Shown: one piece after another, positions 18,529-27,207 of the stretch | How the letters are laid out: each line of letters begins with the position of its first letter | How positions within the stretch are numbered: the stretch's first letter is position 1 | From: Spirosoma validum | GTDB taxonomy: Bacteria; Bacteroidota; Bacteroidia; Cytophagales; Spirosomataceae | Reading direction: 5' to 3' | Assembly (NCBI RefSeq): GCF_014699035.1 | Contig: NZ_JACXAA010000002.1 | Span: 682,001 to 746,000 of the forward strand | DNA: 64,000 nt | Translations under genes and position numbers: made by a program | The notes under the pieces: generated by a model | Databases searched by the model: none | Seen by the model: only the letters and a program-made list of their open reading frames with translations | What the model was told of the DNA's origin: nothing

Positions 18529-19551
18529 TCAGGCTACCTGCGCTAACCGAAAGGCGCCCGGTGTTTGGCCAGTCCACTTTTTGAATGACCGGAAAAAAAC
18601 GCTCGGTTCGGCAAAACCCAGCAGATAAGCAATATCGGTTGTGCTCAAATTCGGTTCGCGAAGGTGGCTGACGGCCAGTTCTTTCCGTGATTCATCCAAC
18701 AACTGCTGATACGACGTACCGGCTTCCTTCAGATGCAATTGCAGCGTTCGAACGCCCATAGCCAGCCGATCAGCGACGGTGGACAGCGTGGGTTCTTCGC
18801 CCTTCATCAGCGAAACAATTTCCGACTTAACCCGGCTGCTCAACGACGGCGCTTTAAGTCTGGTCAGCATATCCGTTGCATGTTTTTCAAACAGCATCGA
18901 CAGTGCCGGGCTAGCGTTCAGAACGGGTAAGTCAATCAATTTTGCGTCGAGCACCATTTCCGTTACATCGGCGTCGAACGTCAGTTGAGCCGGTGCAAAT
19001 ACACGTTCGTGCTCACGTATATCGACCGGACGTGGGTAAGCAAACCGAATCGCATCGGCCGTAACGTGAAGACCCGTTAAGGCGCGCATGGCCGATAGAT
19101 AAATCGACAATTCAGAGTTAAGCGTGTGTTCTGGGTAAATAATGTCGGAGCTAATGATACGTAGTGACAGCACAAATTGAGTACCCGATGGGGTCAGCTG
19201 CCCGGTCGTACAAATACCCTCACAGACAATATCCTGATACTGACAGAGTTTGTCGAACGCCTGACCAAGCGTAGGGCTGTGCATCATAACGTAGGCCAGT
19301 ACACCAATCGCCACCGGATTGACCAGTTCGCCGAGTTTCAGCGCAATATTTGGATCGCCGGTAGCGGCTACGACTTCGCGCCAGAGAGCCTGAATCTGTT
19401 TCACAAACACGCGCCCATCAGGGTCACGAAGCTGCTCGGGCGTGATACCGACAGAACGAGCCAGCGCATCGCTATCGACTCCCTGTTGCCGGGCTACAAA
19501 CAGAATCAGGTTGATGGAAGCAACGGAAAGTGTATCGTCTTTGGTTACCAT
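18529..19551 (-). CDS. AraC family transcriptional regulator
   Basis: The 340-residue protein has an arabinose-binding-like N-terminal domain of the PF12625 type (about 20-200, with GVLAYVMMHSPTLGQAF) and a C-terminal AraC DNA-binding domain with two helix-turn-helix units (about 240-335; ADRLAMGVRTLQLHLKEAG, then DIAYLLGFAEPSVFFRSFKKW). This architecture is shared with OruR/ArgR-type regulators of amino-acid or lipid metabolism. The start codon abuts the stop of the Uma2 gene with no gap. The fucosidase gene follows after about 60 bases and a palindrome. The effector is unknown; control of the fucosidase is only a guess from position. Confidence 0.92.
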   Translation of the reverse strand: MVTKDDTLSVASINLILFVARQQGVDSDALARSVGITPEQLRDPDGRVFVKQIQALWREVVAATGDPNIALKLGELVNPVAIGVLAYVMMHSPTLGQAFDKLCQYQDIVCEGICTTGQLTPSGTQFVLSLRIISSDIIYPEHTLNSELSIYLSAMRALTGLHVTADAIRFAYPRPVDIREHERVFAPAQLTFDADVTEMVLDAKLIDLPVLNASPALSMLFEKHATDMLTRLKAPSLSSRVKSEIVSLMKGEEPTLSTVADRLAMGVRTLQLHLKEAGTSYQQLLDESRKELAVSHLREPNLSTTDIAYLLGFAEPSVFFRSFKKWTGQTPGAFRLAQVA

Positions 19552-20148
19552 CTAACGGAAAATGCGGTCGTGAGAAATAAGCAGATCAGGAAAAATACAA
19601 CTCGGAATATCGCCCGATTCGTAAACGTCAACTAAAACGTACTGACCCTCTTCAAGAATATAGACGTTGACTGTCTGCTCTTTCGGCTGAACAATCCAGT
19701 ATTCACGTACGCCTGATTCCTGGTAGAGATTGAATTTTTCACTAAAATCCTGCTTTGCCGTTCGGGGTGAGGTAATCTCAATGATCCAGTCGGGAGCACC
19801 CAGGCAACCGGCATCGTCCAGTTTGCTTAAGTCGCATATGACGCAAATGTCAGGTTGAACAACCGTATGCAACTGATCGGGTTTACGTTCGTTACGAACG
19901 GGTAAGCGCACATCAAATGGAGCTGTATATACATCGCAGCCTTTCTCACCAAAATAAACGCTTATATCGACAAGCAAATGACTGACAGCTAACTGATGCT
20001 TCCGCTTTGGCGCAGGCGAATCCACGCCGGGAGACATCCTGTATAACTTTCCCTTGATTAGTTCAACGCTCTCCTCAAACTGCCATTTCAGATAATCAGC
20101 ATAGGAATACGTACCGTTCGGGTCCAGTTGCGAGATGTCGGTGATCAT
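19552..20148 (-). CDS. Uma2 family protein (PD-(D/E)XK nuclease fold, DUF820)
   Basis: The 198-residue product has the Uma2 pattern: an N-terminal region with VELIKGKLYRMSP, a PDICVICD strand, GAPDWIIEITSPRTAKQD with the nuclease acidic residue, a FSEKFNLYQ helix and the GVREYWIVQP strand. Uma2 proteins are widespread in Bacteroidota and cyanobacteria, often in many copies, and have a restriction-nuclease-like fold of unknown biological role. The start overlaps the stop of the BtuF-like gene by four bases (ATGA), and the stop abuts the AraC start, so three genes form one translationally coupled unit. Nothing suggests an active toxin here. Confidence 0.88.
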   Translation of the reverse strand: MITDISQLDPNGTYSYADYLKWQFEESVELIKGKLYRMSPGVDSPAPKRKHQLAVSHLLVDISVYFGEKGCDVYTAPFDVRLPVRNERKPDQLHTVVQPDICVICDLSKLDDAGCLGAPDWIIEITSPRTAKQDFSEKFNLYQESGVREYWIVQPKEQTVNVYILEEGQYVLVDVYESGDIPSCIFPDLLISHDRIFR

Positions 20149-20894
20149 AGTTGATGACGGGCGATTTCGTTACGCAAGTTCCTGAAATAGTGCGACGCAT
20201 GCAACAATCGGCTGCCATACCAGGAAAATAGCTCGCCATCGACCAGTAGAATCTGTGACGATGGGCAAATAGCTCGTAACTCGGCAACATGTTTTTCCGA
20301 AAATGGATACGGCTCAGAAGATAAGAAAATCAAATCAGGCTGGACGGCTTGTACATCAGCGGGCGTCACTTCCGGATAGCGTGTTTGCTTAGCGAACGCG
20401 TTCCGAAAACCGGCTATTTCTAGCATCGAATGAATGAACGTATCGTTGCCCGCAACCATGTACGGTTTACGCCAGATAAAGTAAGCGACGGAAAGGGGAT
20501 GAGCAGAGGGCAGGGGGCAGAGGGAGGCTTCCAACTGCTGAGCCATTACTTCGGCTTCCCAATTTTTTCCAACCAGCACACCCACATTCCGGATCATGCT
20601 GAGCGCGTCGGGCAGCGTGTTGACATCCGTTACGTGAACGTCGTATTGGCGTTGTAGCTCTTCGATCTGATCCCGCGTGTTCTCTTCTTTGTTAGCGAGA
20701 ATGAGCGTTGGCCGTAGCGCATGAATTTTAGCAAGGTCTAGCGTTTTCGTACCGCCCACGATGGCTTTGTTCTTTACTTTATCTGCTGGATGAATGCAAA
20801 ACTTTGTCAGGCCAACGATTTCAGCATCTAAGCCGAGGTCAAAGAGTAATTCGGTTTGGGAAGGGACTACAGAAACGATACGTAGTGAATTCAT
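20145..20894 (-). CDS. BtuF-like helical-backbone metal receptor protein without a signal peptide
   Basis: The product resembles the periplasmic binding proteins of vitamin B12 and ferric siderophore ABC importers: RIVSVVPSQTELLFDLGL at the N-terminus, then EIVGLTKFC, and the central ALRPTLILANKEEN. At 249 residues it is shorter than typical BtuF and starts at MNSLRIVSV with no signal peptide or lipobox, so it would be cytosolic as read. No ABC permease or ATPase gene is adjacent. Short cytosolic members of this family are common but uncharacterised. It lies 18 bases after the CDF transporter gene and overlaps the Uma2 gene by four bases. Confidence 0.82.
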   Translation of the reverse strand: MNSLRIVSVVPSQTELLFDLGLDAEIVGLTKFCIHPADKVKNKAIVGGTKTLDLAKIHALRPTLILANKEENTRDQIEELQRQYDVHVTDVNTLPDALSMIRNVGVLVGKNWEAEVMAQQLEASLCPLPSAHPLSVAYFIWRKPYMVAGNDTFIHSMLEIAGFRNAFAKQTRYPEVTPADVQAVQPDLIFLSSEPYPFSEKHVAELRAICPSSQILLVDGELFSWYGSRLLHASHYFRNLRNEIARHQL

Positions 20895-20912
20895 TGATTA
20901 ACGTTAAAATGA

Positions 20913-21827
20913 TCAACCATTGCTAGTCGAGAGAAAGACGGGTTCGATGAAAACTTGCCGAACGGAGGGTTCTGATTCCTGAACAGCCTGCCGAACCTGA
21001 GCCATTGCCTGGACAGTGTCTTTACTGCTTATATCGAATCGAAACGCTACTTGCTGAATCACCACAATTTCGTCGGGCCCCATCTGAAACGTAATCGCCC
21101 GTATTGATCGAAGAACACCGGGATTAGCCTCTGTTGTCGTAATAATATTCTGAACAATAGTTGGGTCAGCCGCTTCACCCATTAATAAACTACGGCTCTC
21201 GCGAGTCAGCAAAACAGAAACAGCCGTTAAGAGAATACCGATCAGAATAGATGCAGCTCCATCAAAATACGGGTTGTTCAACTCATGTCCCAGAAACACC
21301 CCCAGAAAAGCAATAATGAGTCCCAATACGTCAGACGCATCTTCAAATAAAACCACAAACGTAGCGGGGTTCTTGCTGCTCTTCACAGCCGACCAGAATG
21401 GCTGACTACCGCGCTGTTCGTTAAACGCGCGAAGTGCCGTAACTAGTGAGGTACCATCCAGAATAAGGGCAACGCCCAGGACAATGTAGTTCCAGGTCGG
21501 ATTTTCGATCGGATTTGGGTGCTGCAAATGCGTGACACCCTCGTAGAATGATACGCCCCCACCCACGGCGAAGATCAGTACCGAGACGATAAACGACCAG
21601 AAATATAATTCCCGTCCGTAGCCGAACGGCCTTTTGTCATCGGGCGGGCGCTGACTTCGTTTCATGCCCAGCAACAATAACACCTCATTGAGCGTATCGA
21701 CCAGAGAATGAATACCTTCAGAAACCATTGCTGAGCTTCCTGTAACGCCAGCTGCAATAAATTTGGTGATGGCAATAGCCAGATTTGCGGCTAAAGCGGT
21801 ATAGACTGCTGTTTTTGTAGACGCCAT
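20913..21827 (-). CDS. cation diffusion facilitator (CDF) family transporter
   Basis: CDF proteins export divalent cations such as zinc, iron, cobalt or manganese by proton antiport across the inner membrane. The 304-residue protein has about six membrane segments. The first metal-site signature is His40 and Asp44 in HSLVD; the second is the DASDV segment in FEDASDVLG of the fifth segment, giving an H-D/D-D tetrad rather than the HD-HD of zinc-specific members. A cytosolic C-terminal domain of about 90 residues follows. It is the first gene of a minus-strand run that also carries the BtuF-like gene. Metal specificity is not assigned. Confidence 0.9.
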   Translation of the reverse strand: MASTKTAVYTALAANLAIAITKFIAAGVTGSSAMVSEGIHSLVDTLNEVLLLLGMKRSQRPPDDKRPFGYGRELYFWSFIVSVLIFAVGGGVSFYEGVTHLQHPNPIENPTWNYIVLGVALILDGTSLVTALRAFNEQRGSQPFWSAVKSSKNPATFVVLFEDASDVLGLIIAFLGVFLGHELNNPYFDGAASILIGILLTAVSVLLTRESRSLLMGEAADPTIVQNIITTTEANPGVLRSIRAITFQMGPDEIVVIQQVAFRFDISSKDTVQAMAQVRQAVQESEPSVRQVFIEPVFLSTSNG

Positions 21828-22127
21828 ATTCGTTCAACTATACGAAAGATACTCTGTTCACTAAGTCTGTTTTATACGTAATTATCCTCTGGTTATGAAG
21901 AGGTTAGTTATCTTATGAGTAATTTTATCCGATAAGCCGGAATTAAAATGGTATTGTCGTAACGACACATGCTCTTGCGGCAGAAAGGATACGTAGCAGA
22001 TTACTAAGTCAGGCACTCACCTGCCAAAAAAACCGACTCAGCATCGATTTAACCGCTTTTAAGAAAATTTAAGCTTACAGTAAAAAAAAATGTGCAACGT
22101 TTATACGCAAAATAGCTCATTGCTACC
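21828..22127. other. divergent intergenic region, 300 bp
   Basis: This separates the CDF gene (minus) and the GLPGLI gene (plus) and should hold both promoters. The part next to the GLPGLI start is AT-rich with an A-tract. No gene, RNA or strong palindrome was seen. Confidence 0.4.
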
Positions 22128-22985
22128 ATGAAACGATCTATTTTAACTCTTCTCATTCCTGGCCTGTTGGCGGCAAACGCACAGGCGCAAACGTCGGCCC
22201 CGGTTTCCGGTAAAATTACGTATGAAGGCATGCGCCAGATTGATTTCTCGCAGATGCGTAGGGTAATTAACGGACAGGAAGTTCGACCGGGTGATGCATC
22301 CGATGCGCCCGAAGGAGCGCCTGAAGTCGTGAACTTTACGCAGAAACTTGTTTTTGCAGGTCCAATGGCGAAGGAAGAACGCGACCGTCCGCAAAATATG
22401 ATGTTCCGACGGAATATGGGCGATGGCGGAGCCGCGGGGCAGAATGGTCCTGGTGGAGGGGGCAATGGAAGTCGGCCCTGGCGCGGAGGGAACGGGCAGC
22501 GCATGACGCCCCCGTTTGAACAAACGACCTTTCTTGATTTAGCAAATCGGCAGCGGATCGACGTAATGACTGTCAAGAAAGATTCTGTGACCAGTCAGAC
22601 GTATCGAACTGAACGGCCGCTACCTGCCGTAACGGATTGGAAAGAGGACAGCAAAACCAAAAAGATTGCCGGGTACGTTTGCCACAAAGCTACCGCTACG
22701 CACCGCAAAATGCCTTATACAATCTGGTACACAACGGATCTTCCGATTACATACTCGCCCGTTGCCGACCTGACCCCGCCCAAAGGTGTTGTGCTGCTGA
22801 TTGAATCGGATACCGAATCGTATAAAGCTACGAACGTATCGATGGAAGCCATTGCCGAAGCGAGTGTGCAGCCACCCAAAGATGCCAAAACCGTTACGTC
22901 GGAGGAAATGGATCAGATACGTCGGAAAGGTATGGCTGATATGCGGCAGCGCATGATGCAGAATATGCCAATGCCCAGAAATTGA
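22128..22985 (+). CDS. GLPGLI family exported protein
   Basis: GLPGLI proteins are exported proteins of Bacteroidota, nearly always next to a TonB-receptor-like outer-membrane protein, as here. The 285-residue product has a signal peptide ending in ANAQAQ. The core has the family pattern KIAGYVCHKATATHRKMPYT followed by WYTTDLPIT, and the name-giving motif has drifted to PPKGVVLLIE. An insertion at about 100-125 is rich in glycine and asparagine. The C-terminus is Met/Arg-rich (MADMRQRMMQNMPMPRN), which might bind metal, but this is speculation. The outer-membrane barrel gene follows after 81 bases. Confidence 0.88.
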   Translation: MKRSILTLLIPGLLAANAQAQTSAPVSGKITYEGMRQIDFSQMRRVINGQEVRPGDASDAPEGAPEVVNFTQKLVFAGPMAKEERDRPQNMMFRRNMGDGGAAGQNGPGGGGNGSRPWRGGNGQRMTPPFEQTTFLDLANRQRIDVMTVKKDSVTSQTYRTERPLPAVTDWKEDSKTKKIAGYVCHKATATHRKMPYTIWYTTDLPITYSPVADLTPPKGVVLLIESDTESYKATNVSMEAIAEASVQPPKDAKTVTSEEMDQIRRKGMADMRQRMMQNMPMPRN

Positions 22986-22995
22986 ATGAATCGAT

Positions 22996-23040
22996 AGGTT
23001 TTCTGTTCCCAGCTGCGCGACGGTTTGGAATAGAAAACCT
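22996..23040. other. intercistronic hairpin
   Basis: Nine-base arms (22996-23004 and 23032-23040) are complementary, with an additional GTTCC/GGAAT region inside. It lies between the GLPGLI gene and the barrel gene and could modulate expression of the second gene. Confidence 0.35.
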
Positions 23041-23066
23041 GAAATATCAAGAATGGATAATGTAAC

Positions 23067-26000
23067 ATGAATACTTCCCGGACTATACTGAAACGATCCT
23101 TACAGGGCGTAGCCTTCATTATAATTTATTGTACATTATTCATAAACAGCGCTTTTGCGCAGAGTATCCAGGGCAACGTAGTGGATTCACTGACGCGTAA
23201 ACCGTTGATGGAAGCATCCGTATCGTTGCTGCTGGCCCGCGATTCATCGCTCGTTACATTCGGGATTACGGATGGCGACGGTAAGTTTGTGTTTCCTAAA
23301 GTTTCGGAAGGAAAATACCGGGTGCTGGTTACGTATGTGGGTTACCGTGGGCGCGTTAAGCAAGTTTCCGTAACGAAAGATGACCCGAGCGTCAATACCG
23401 GGACGATTGATTTGGTCGCCCAATCGCAAACGCTCACGGAAGTCTCGGTACAGGGCGAACGAGCACCCATTGCCGTAAAAGGCGATACGCTTGAATTTAA
23501 TGCGGGCTCGTTTAAAACCCGCCCGAATGCTCAGGTAGAGGACTTACTCAAAAAACTGCCGGGAGTTGAAGTTGACCGCGATGGTAACGTAAAAGCGCAG
23601 GGTCAGTCGATTACGAAAGTATTGGTGGATGGAAAACCGTTTTTTGGTAATGATCCGAAAATGGCGACCCGAAACCTCCCTGCCGACATTATCGATAAAG
23701 TACAGCTCTTCGATCAGGCCTCGGAACAGTCGGCATTTTCGGGCGTAGACGACGGCGACCGGGAGAAAACCATCAACATCACAACCAAAAAAGACAAGCG
23801 TAAAGGCACGTTTGGCCAGCAGACGATTGGCGTTGGTCCAAAACCCGGCGATGACGCGCGTTACTCCGGACGGGTTAGTTTGAGCCACTTCAATAATGGT
23901 CGACAGATTTCGGTGCTGGGCATGGCCAATAACGTTAATCAGCAGGGGTTTACGGCGCAGGATCTGGGCCTTGGCAGTAACTTCGGTGGCGCCGGTCAAG
24001 GGCAGGGTGGAGGAGCCGGTGGTGGCGGTAACGTAGTAAGGGGCGGTGCTGGCGGTGGGAACGGCAACGGGAGCGGACAGGTTGGTAGTAGTGCTATCAC
24101 GCAGTCATGGGCGGCCGGGATCAACTACCGCGATGGCTGGGGGAAAAAGATTGACGTCGTCAGCAGTTATAACGCCAGCAGTACCAACACCCTCACCGAC
24201 CAGAGTAGCCGTCGGGAAAACGTTTTGCCATCAGGTACTACGTCAGGTTCGGGCACCAGCCGAAGCGATTCATCATTCGTGCGGAATCAGAAAAACGGAT
24301 CGGATAATACGAATACTAACCATCGCGTCAATCTCCGGCTCGATTACCGACTCGATACGTTAACCACCATTCGGGTGATTCCGAGTCTGTCATGGCTGAA
24401 TTCAAATTATAACAATTACAGCCAGTCGCAGACGACAAACAGCGAGGGCGTTTTGACCAACACCAGCCAGACAAACTATAATTCGACCGGCAGTGGTTTT
24501 AACGGAAATAATTCGCTGCTGCTGCTGCGTAAATTTCAGAAGAAAGGACGGACCTTTTCGGTGAATTACAACGTAGCGGTGAATGATCAGAATAGTGTGG
24601 GTTTTAATAACTCCATTAATCAGTTTAACCGGGCTAACCTGCCGCAATCGACAACGGTCAGCTCGGGAACCAGCGCCGTAGGACAAGTCGATACAACAGG
24701 ATTGTTTACGCAGAAAATCAACCAGCGGAATGACCAGCAGACCCGTTCGATGACCAATAACGTAAGCATAAGTTATACCGAACCGCTTTCACTTCGGCAA
24801 ACGCTTGAGTTTCATTACAATCTCTCGAACAATCATAATACGTCGAACCGATTTGTGAATGATTTTAATGAAGCGACGAGTCAATACGATACACCGAACC
24901 AGACGCTGACGAATCGCTTTATCAATGATTATATGACGAACCGGGCGGGCCTGACCTGGCAAACCCGGCGGTTGAAATACACCTACGCCCTGGGGGTTGA
25001 TGGTCAACAGGCAAGTCTGAATTCAGATAATCTGAGTCGCGATATCAACCTGAACCGGACGTTCACCAACCTATTGCCTAACGCGCTCTTTACCTATAAT
25101 TTTGGTAAAGGACAGCGGTTACGGGTCAACTACCGAACACGCGTTAATGCACCGTCAGTCAATCAATTACAGCCGGTTCCGAACAACACAAACCCACTTA
25201 ATGTTCAGCTTGGTAACCAGGACCTGCAACCCGAATACAGCCATAATCTTTCCGTAAATTTCAACCGGTTCGATGCCGCTACGTTCCGCAATCTGTTTGT
25301 TTTTGTGAATGCCAGTCGAACGGATAACAAAATCGTTAATTCGACCGCATTTACGCAGGCAGGCGCACAGACAACGAGACCAGTTAATACTGACGGATAC
25401 TATACGATCAATGGGTCGATGGTGTGGGGACAGCCCGTAAAATTAGGCGCTCAGAAATCAAACCTCAACCTCTCAACGAACCTAACGCATAACCGCGGAA
25501 CAAGCTTTATCAATGAGCAGGCTAACCAATCGAAAAACTGGCTGATCGGGCAGGGAGTCAGTCTGAGTTCAAATTTTACGGAGAAACTCGATCTGAATCT
25601 GTCGGCGAATATCAACTGGCAATCGGCGCGTTACTCGTTGCAACCAAATCAGAATACGAGCTTTCTGAATCAGTCCGTTACGTTGGATATGTTTTACCAA
25701 CTACCGCTCCGATTTACCTTCTCGACCAATGTTTATTACAATCATTACGGTGGAAGTTCGGCAAGCTATAATCAGTCGTATACTCTCTGGAATGCGACCT
25801 TATCGCGCCAGTTGTTTAAACAAAATCAGGCAGAAATCCGGTTTCAGGCATTTGACCTGTTGAATCAGAACCAGAGCATTGTCCGGAACGTAACCGATAC
25901 GTATACTGAGGAAGTCCAAAGCCGAGTCCTGAACCGCTATTTCATGGTCAGTTTCGTGTATAACCTGCGCCGATTTGGGGCAGGCGTTACAACTCCCCGA

Positions 26001-26069
26001 GATCCATTTGAACAGCGCAATCGGGGTGAAGGCCGGGGACAGGGAAGCGGACGGGGTAGATTCAATTGA
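23067..26069 (+). CDS. outer-membrane barrel protein, TonB-receptor-like (OMP_b-brl_3 type)
   Basis: The 1000-residue product has a signal peptide ending in NSAFAQ, then a CarboxypepD_reg-like domain (about 33-120), a plug-like region (VEDLLKKLPGVEVDRDGNV; VDGKPFFGNDPKM) and a large barrel of the PF14905 type, which usually accompanies GLPGLI proteins. A low-complexity insert of Gly, Asn, Ala and Gln lies near 310-345, with a matching Gly/Arg-rich tail (GEGRGQGSGRGRF). The mature barrel is unusually rich in asparagine. It lacks a partner SusD. The pair with GLPGLI suggests joint action in transport or envelope biogenesis, but no ligand is known for the family. Confidence 0.9.
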   Translation: MNTSRTILKRSLQGVAFIIIYCTLFINSAFAQSIQGNVVDSLTRKPLMEASVSLLLARDSSLVTFGITDGDGKFVFPKVSEGKYRVLVTYVGYRGRVKQVSVTKDDPSVNTGTIDLVAQSQTLTEVSVQGERAPIAVKGDTLEFNAGSFKTRPNAQVEDLLKKLPGVEVDRDGNVKAQGQSITKVLVDGKPFFGNDPKMATRNLPADIIDKVQLFDQASEQSAFSGVDDGDREKTINITTKKDKRKGTFGQQTIGVGPKPGDDARYSGRVSLSHFNNGRQISVLGMANNVNQQGFTAQDLGLGSNFGGAGQGQGGGAGGGGNVVRGGAGGGNGNGSGQVGSSAITQSWAAGINYRDGWGKKIDVVSSYNASSTNTLTDQSSRRENVLPSGTTSGSGTSRSDSSFVRNQKNGSDNTNTNHRVNLRLDYRLDTLTTIRVIPSLSWLNSNYNNYSQSQTTNSEGVLTNTSQTNYNSTGSGFNGNNSLLLLRKFQKKGRTFSVNYNVAVNDQNSVGFNNSINQFNRANLPQSTTVSSGTSAVGQVDTTGLFTQKINQRNDQQTRSMTNNVSISYTEPLSLRQTLEFHYNLSNNHNTSNRFVNDFNEATSQYDTPNQTLTNRFINDYMTNRAGLTWQTRRLKYTYALGVDGQQASLNSDNLSRDINLNRTFTNLLPNALFTYNFGKGQRLRVNYRTRVNAPSVNQLQPVPNNTNPLNVQLGNQDLQPEYSHNLSVNFNRFDAATFRNLFVFVNASRTDNKIVNSTAFTQAGAQTTRPVNTDGYYTINGSMVWGQPVKLGAQKSNLNLSTNLTHNRGTSFINEQANQSKNWLIGQGVSLSSNFTEKLDLNLSANINWQSARYSLQPNQNTSFLNQSVTLDMFYQLPLRFTFSTNVYYNHYGGSSASYNQSYTLWNATLSRQLFKQNQAEIRFQAFDLLNQNQSIVRNVTDTYTEEVQSRVLNRYFMVSFVYNLRRFGAGVTTPRDPFEQRNRGEGRGQGSGRGRFN

Positions 26070-26101
26070 GTAGATCGGATTCGTTTTGTTGTTCTTGACT
26101 G

Positions 26102-26917
26102 ATGAGAAACTGCCTCATCCTATATCGTTGGTTGTTCATCTGCCTGCTGATTCTGGTGCATGTAAGCTGTCGCCAGGAAAAAGACGACCCTACGCCCTCG
26201 GCTCACTATCGGGTTGTCAAAGCTGTGCAGACCGCTTTCGATGGTAACCTGACAACAACGTATCAATACGACAATCAGAATCGACTCAGTACCGTAACCG
26301 AGTATCCGGTCGTGGCCGATACGTTCGCAAAGGCAGTTCCAACGGCGCAACACATTGTGCATTATGACGCTACCCCGCCGACTTATCTCGACTACACCGA
26401 CCGAAAACTTACGAAACCCGAACTGGATGGCGGAGAACTCGTTTATGGAAGCCGACGTCGGTTTGTCTATGATACACAGGGTCGCATTGCCATTGTCAGT
26501 GAATTGAAAGCGCTGGCTAATTTTCAAAGCTTTCGGCTAACGCAAACGTTTCAGTATGAATATGGGCCTGACAATCTGCCTGCCGCGTTGATTATTTCGG
26601 GAGTTGCGCCTTTATCGGAACGTAACGTGTATGTGTACAACTTCCTGAATGGTAACGCGGTTCATGTGAAATTAACCATAACCAATGCGCGCTCTTCTGA
26701 ACCAACTTTCTTTGAGTATGACGTTCAGTTCGACAATGCGCCAGGCGTTTACACAAACTTTTTTGCGCTTTATCCCGGCATTACCTCTTTCAATAAAAAC
26801 AACCTGATTAACACCAGCACGACACATTTTCATGACGAGCGTGGTCTGTTGGTTAAGCGCGTGAAAAAAGGAAATTACATTGATGATGTAACGACGTATA
26901 CCTACGAGACGTATTAA
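26102..26917 (+). CDS. predicted lipoprotein with RHS/YD-like repeats
   Basis: The 271-residue product starts with a lipoprotein signal peptide ending in LILVHVSC. The mature part contains RHS/YD-like strands, such as TYQYDNQNRLSTVTEY, FVYDTQGRIAIVSEL and FHDERGLLVKRV, in the style of the DUF4595 and related domains of Bacteroidota. These fold as beta-strand repeats and have no known enzymatic role. It lies 32 bases after the barrel gene and is probably in its operon, ending at a hairpin terminator. A surface role is inferred from the lipobox and repeats. Confidence 0.8.
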   Translation: MRNCLILYRWLFICLLILVHVSCRQEKDDPTPSAHYRVVKAVQTAFDGNLTTTYQYDNQNRLSTVTEYPVVADTFAKAVPTAQHIVHYDATPPTYLDYTDRKLTKPELDGGELVYGSRRRFVYDTQGRIAIVSELKALANFQSFRLTQTFQYEYGPDNLPAALIISGVAPLSERNVYVYNFLNGNAVHVKLTITNARSSEPTFFEYDVQFDNAPGVYTNFFALYPGITSFNKNNLINTSTTHFHDERGLLVKRVKKGNYIDDVTTYTYETY

Positions 26918-26918
26918 A

Positions 26919-26946
26919 AAAGGCCACACGAAATCATGTGGCCTTT
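26919..26946. terminator. hairpin terminator after the lipoprotein gene
   Basis: Ten-base perfect arms (26919-26928 and 26937-26946) begin two bases past the stop codon. The T run after the plus-strand stem is short; the minus-strand side has six Ts. Confidence 0.7.
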
Positions 26947-26986
26947 CCGCAATCAAGTGTAGTTATAATAGTAAAGAGCGTGCGTC

Positions 26987-27097
26987 ATGCTGCTTTCGAC
27001 CATTCTCGTCGTTGCTTTCCTTATTAAGTTCCGACATAAAGAACAATGGGTTCAGTATGACGTACTGTCAATTCAGAACGAATTACCCACGCAATAA
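26987..27097 (+). CDS. possible 36-aa membrane peptide upstream of oxyR
   Basis: An ATG at 26987 opens 36 codons whose first half is strongly hydrophobic (MLLSTILVVAFLIKFRHK) and second half polar, as in small single-pass membrane peptides. It lies about 110 bases upstream of oxyR on the same strand. No homologue is recalled and the frame could be chance, so it is a candidate only. Confidence 0.25.
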   Translation: MLLSTILVVAFLIKFRHKEQWVQYDVLSIQNELPTQ

Positions 27098-27141
27098 TAG
27101 AAGAGTTAGTATTATCACTCAAATTTATAGTTTTTATAATC

Positions 27142-27187
27142 CAATAGGTATTATTGATATATCTTGCAATAGATTAAGGTTCTATTG
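27142..27187. promoter_or_regulatory. candidate OxyR/LysR-type operator upstream of oxyR
   Basis: Two dyads lie in tandem just before the start at 27208: CAATA-N5-TATTG (27142-27156) and CAATAG-N9-CTATTG (27167-27187). LysR-type regulators bind such interrupted dyads and usually control their own promoter. The match to the enterobacterial OxyR consensus (ATAG/CTAT quarter sites) is partial. Confidence 0.45.
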
Positions 27188-27207
27188 ACATTTTATACGA
27201 TCATCTA

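Noticed and set aside
20145..20894. Naming the BtuF-like gene btuF
   Set aside because: No signal peptide, no ABC partner and short length, so the symbol would overstate the evidence.
22143..22523. 126-residue minus-strand frame opposite the GLPGLI gene
   Set aside because: Antisense shadow caused by the GC-rich insert; no domain.
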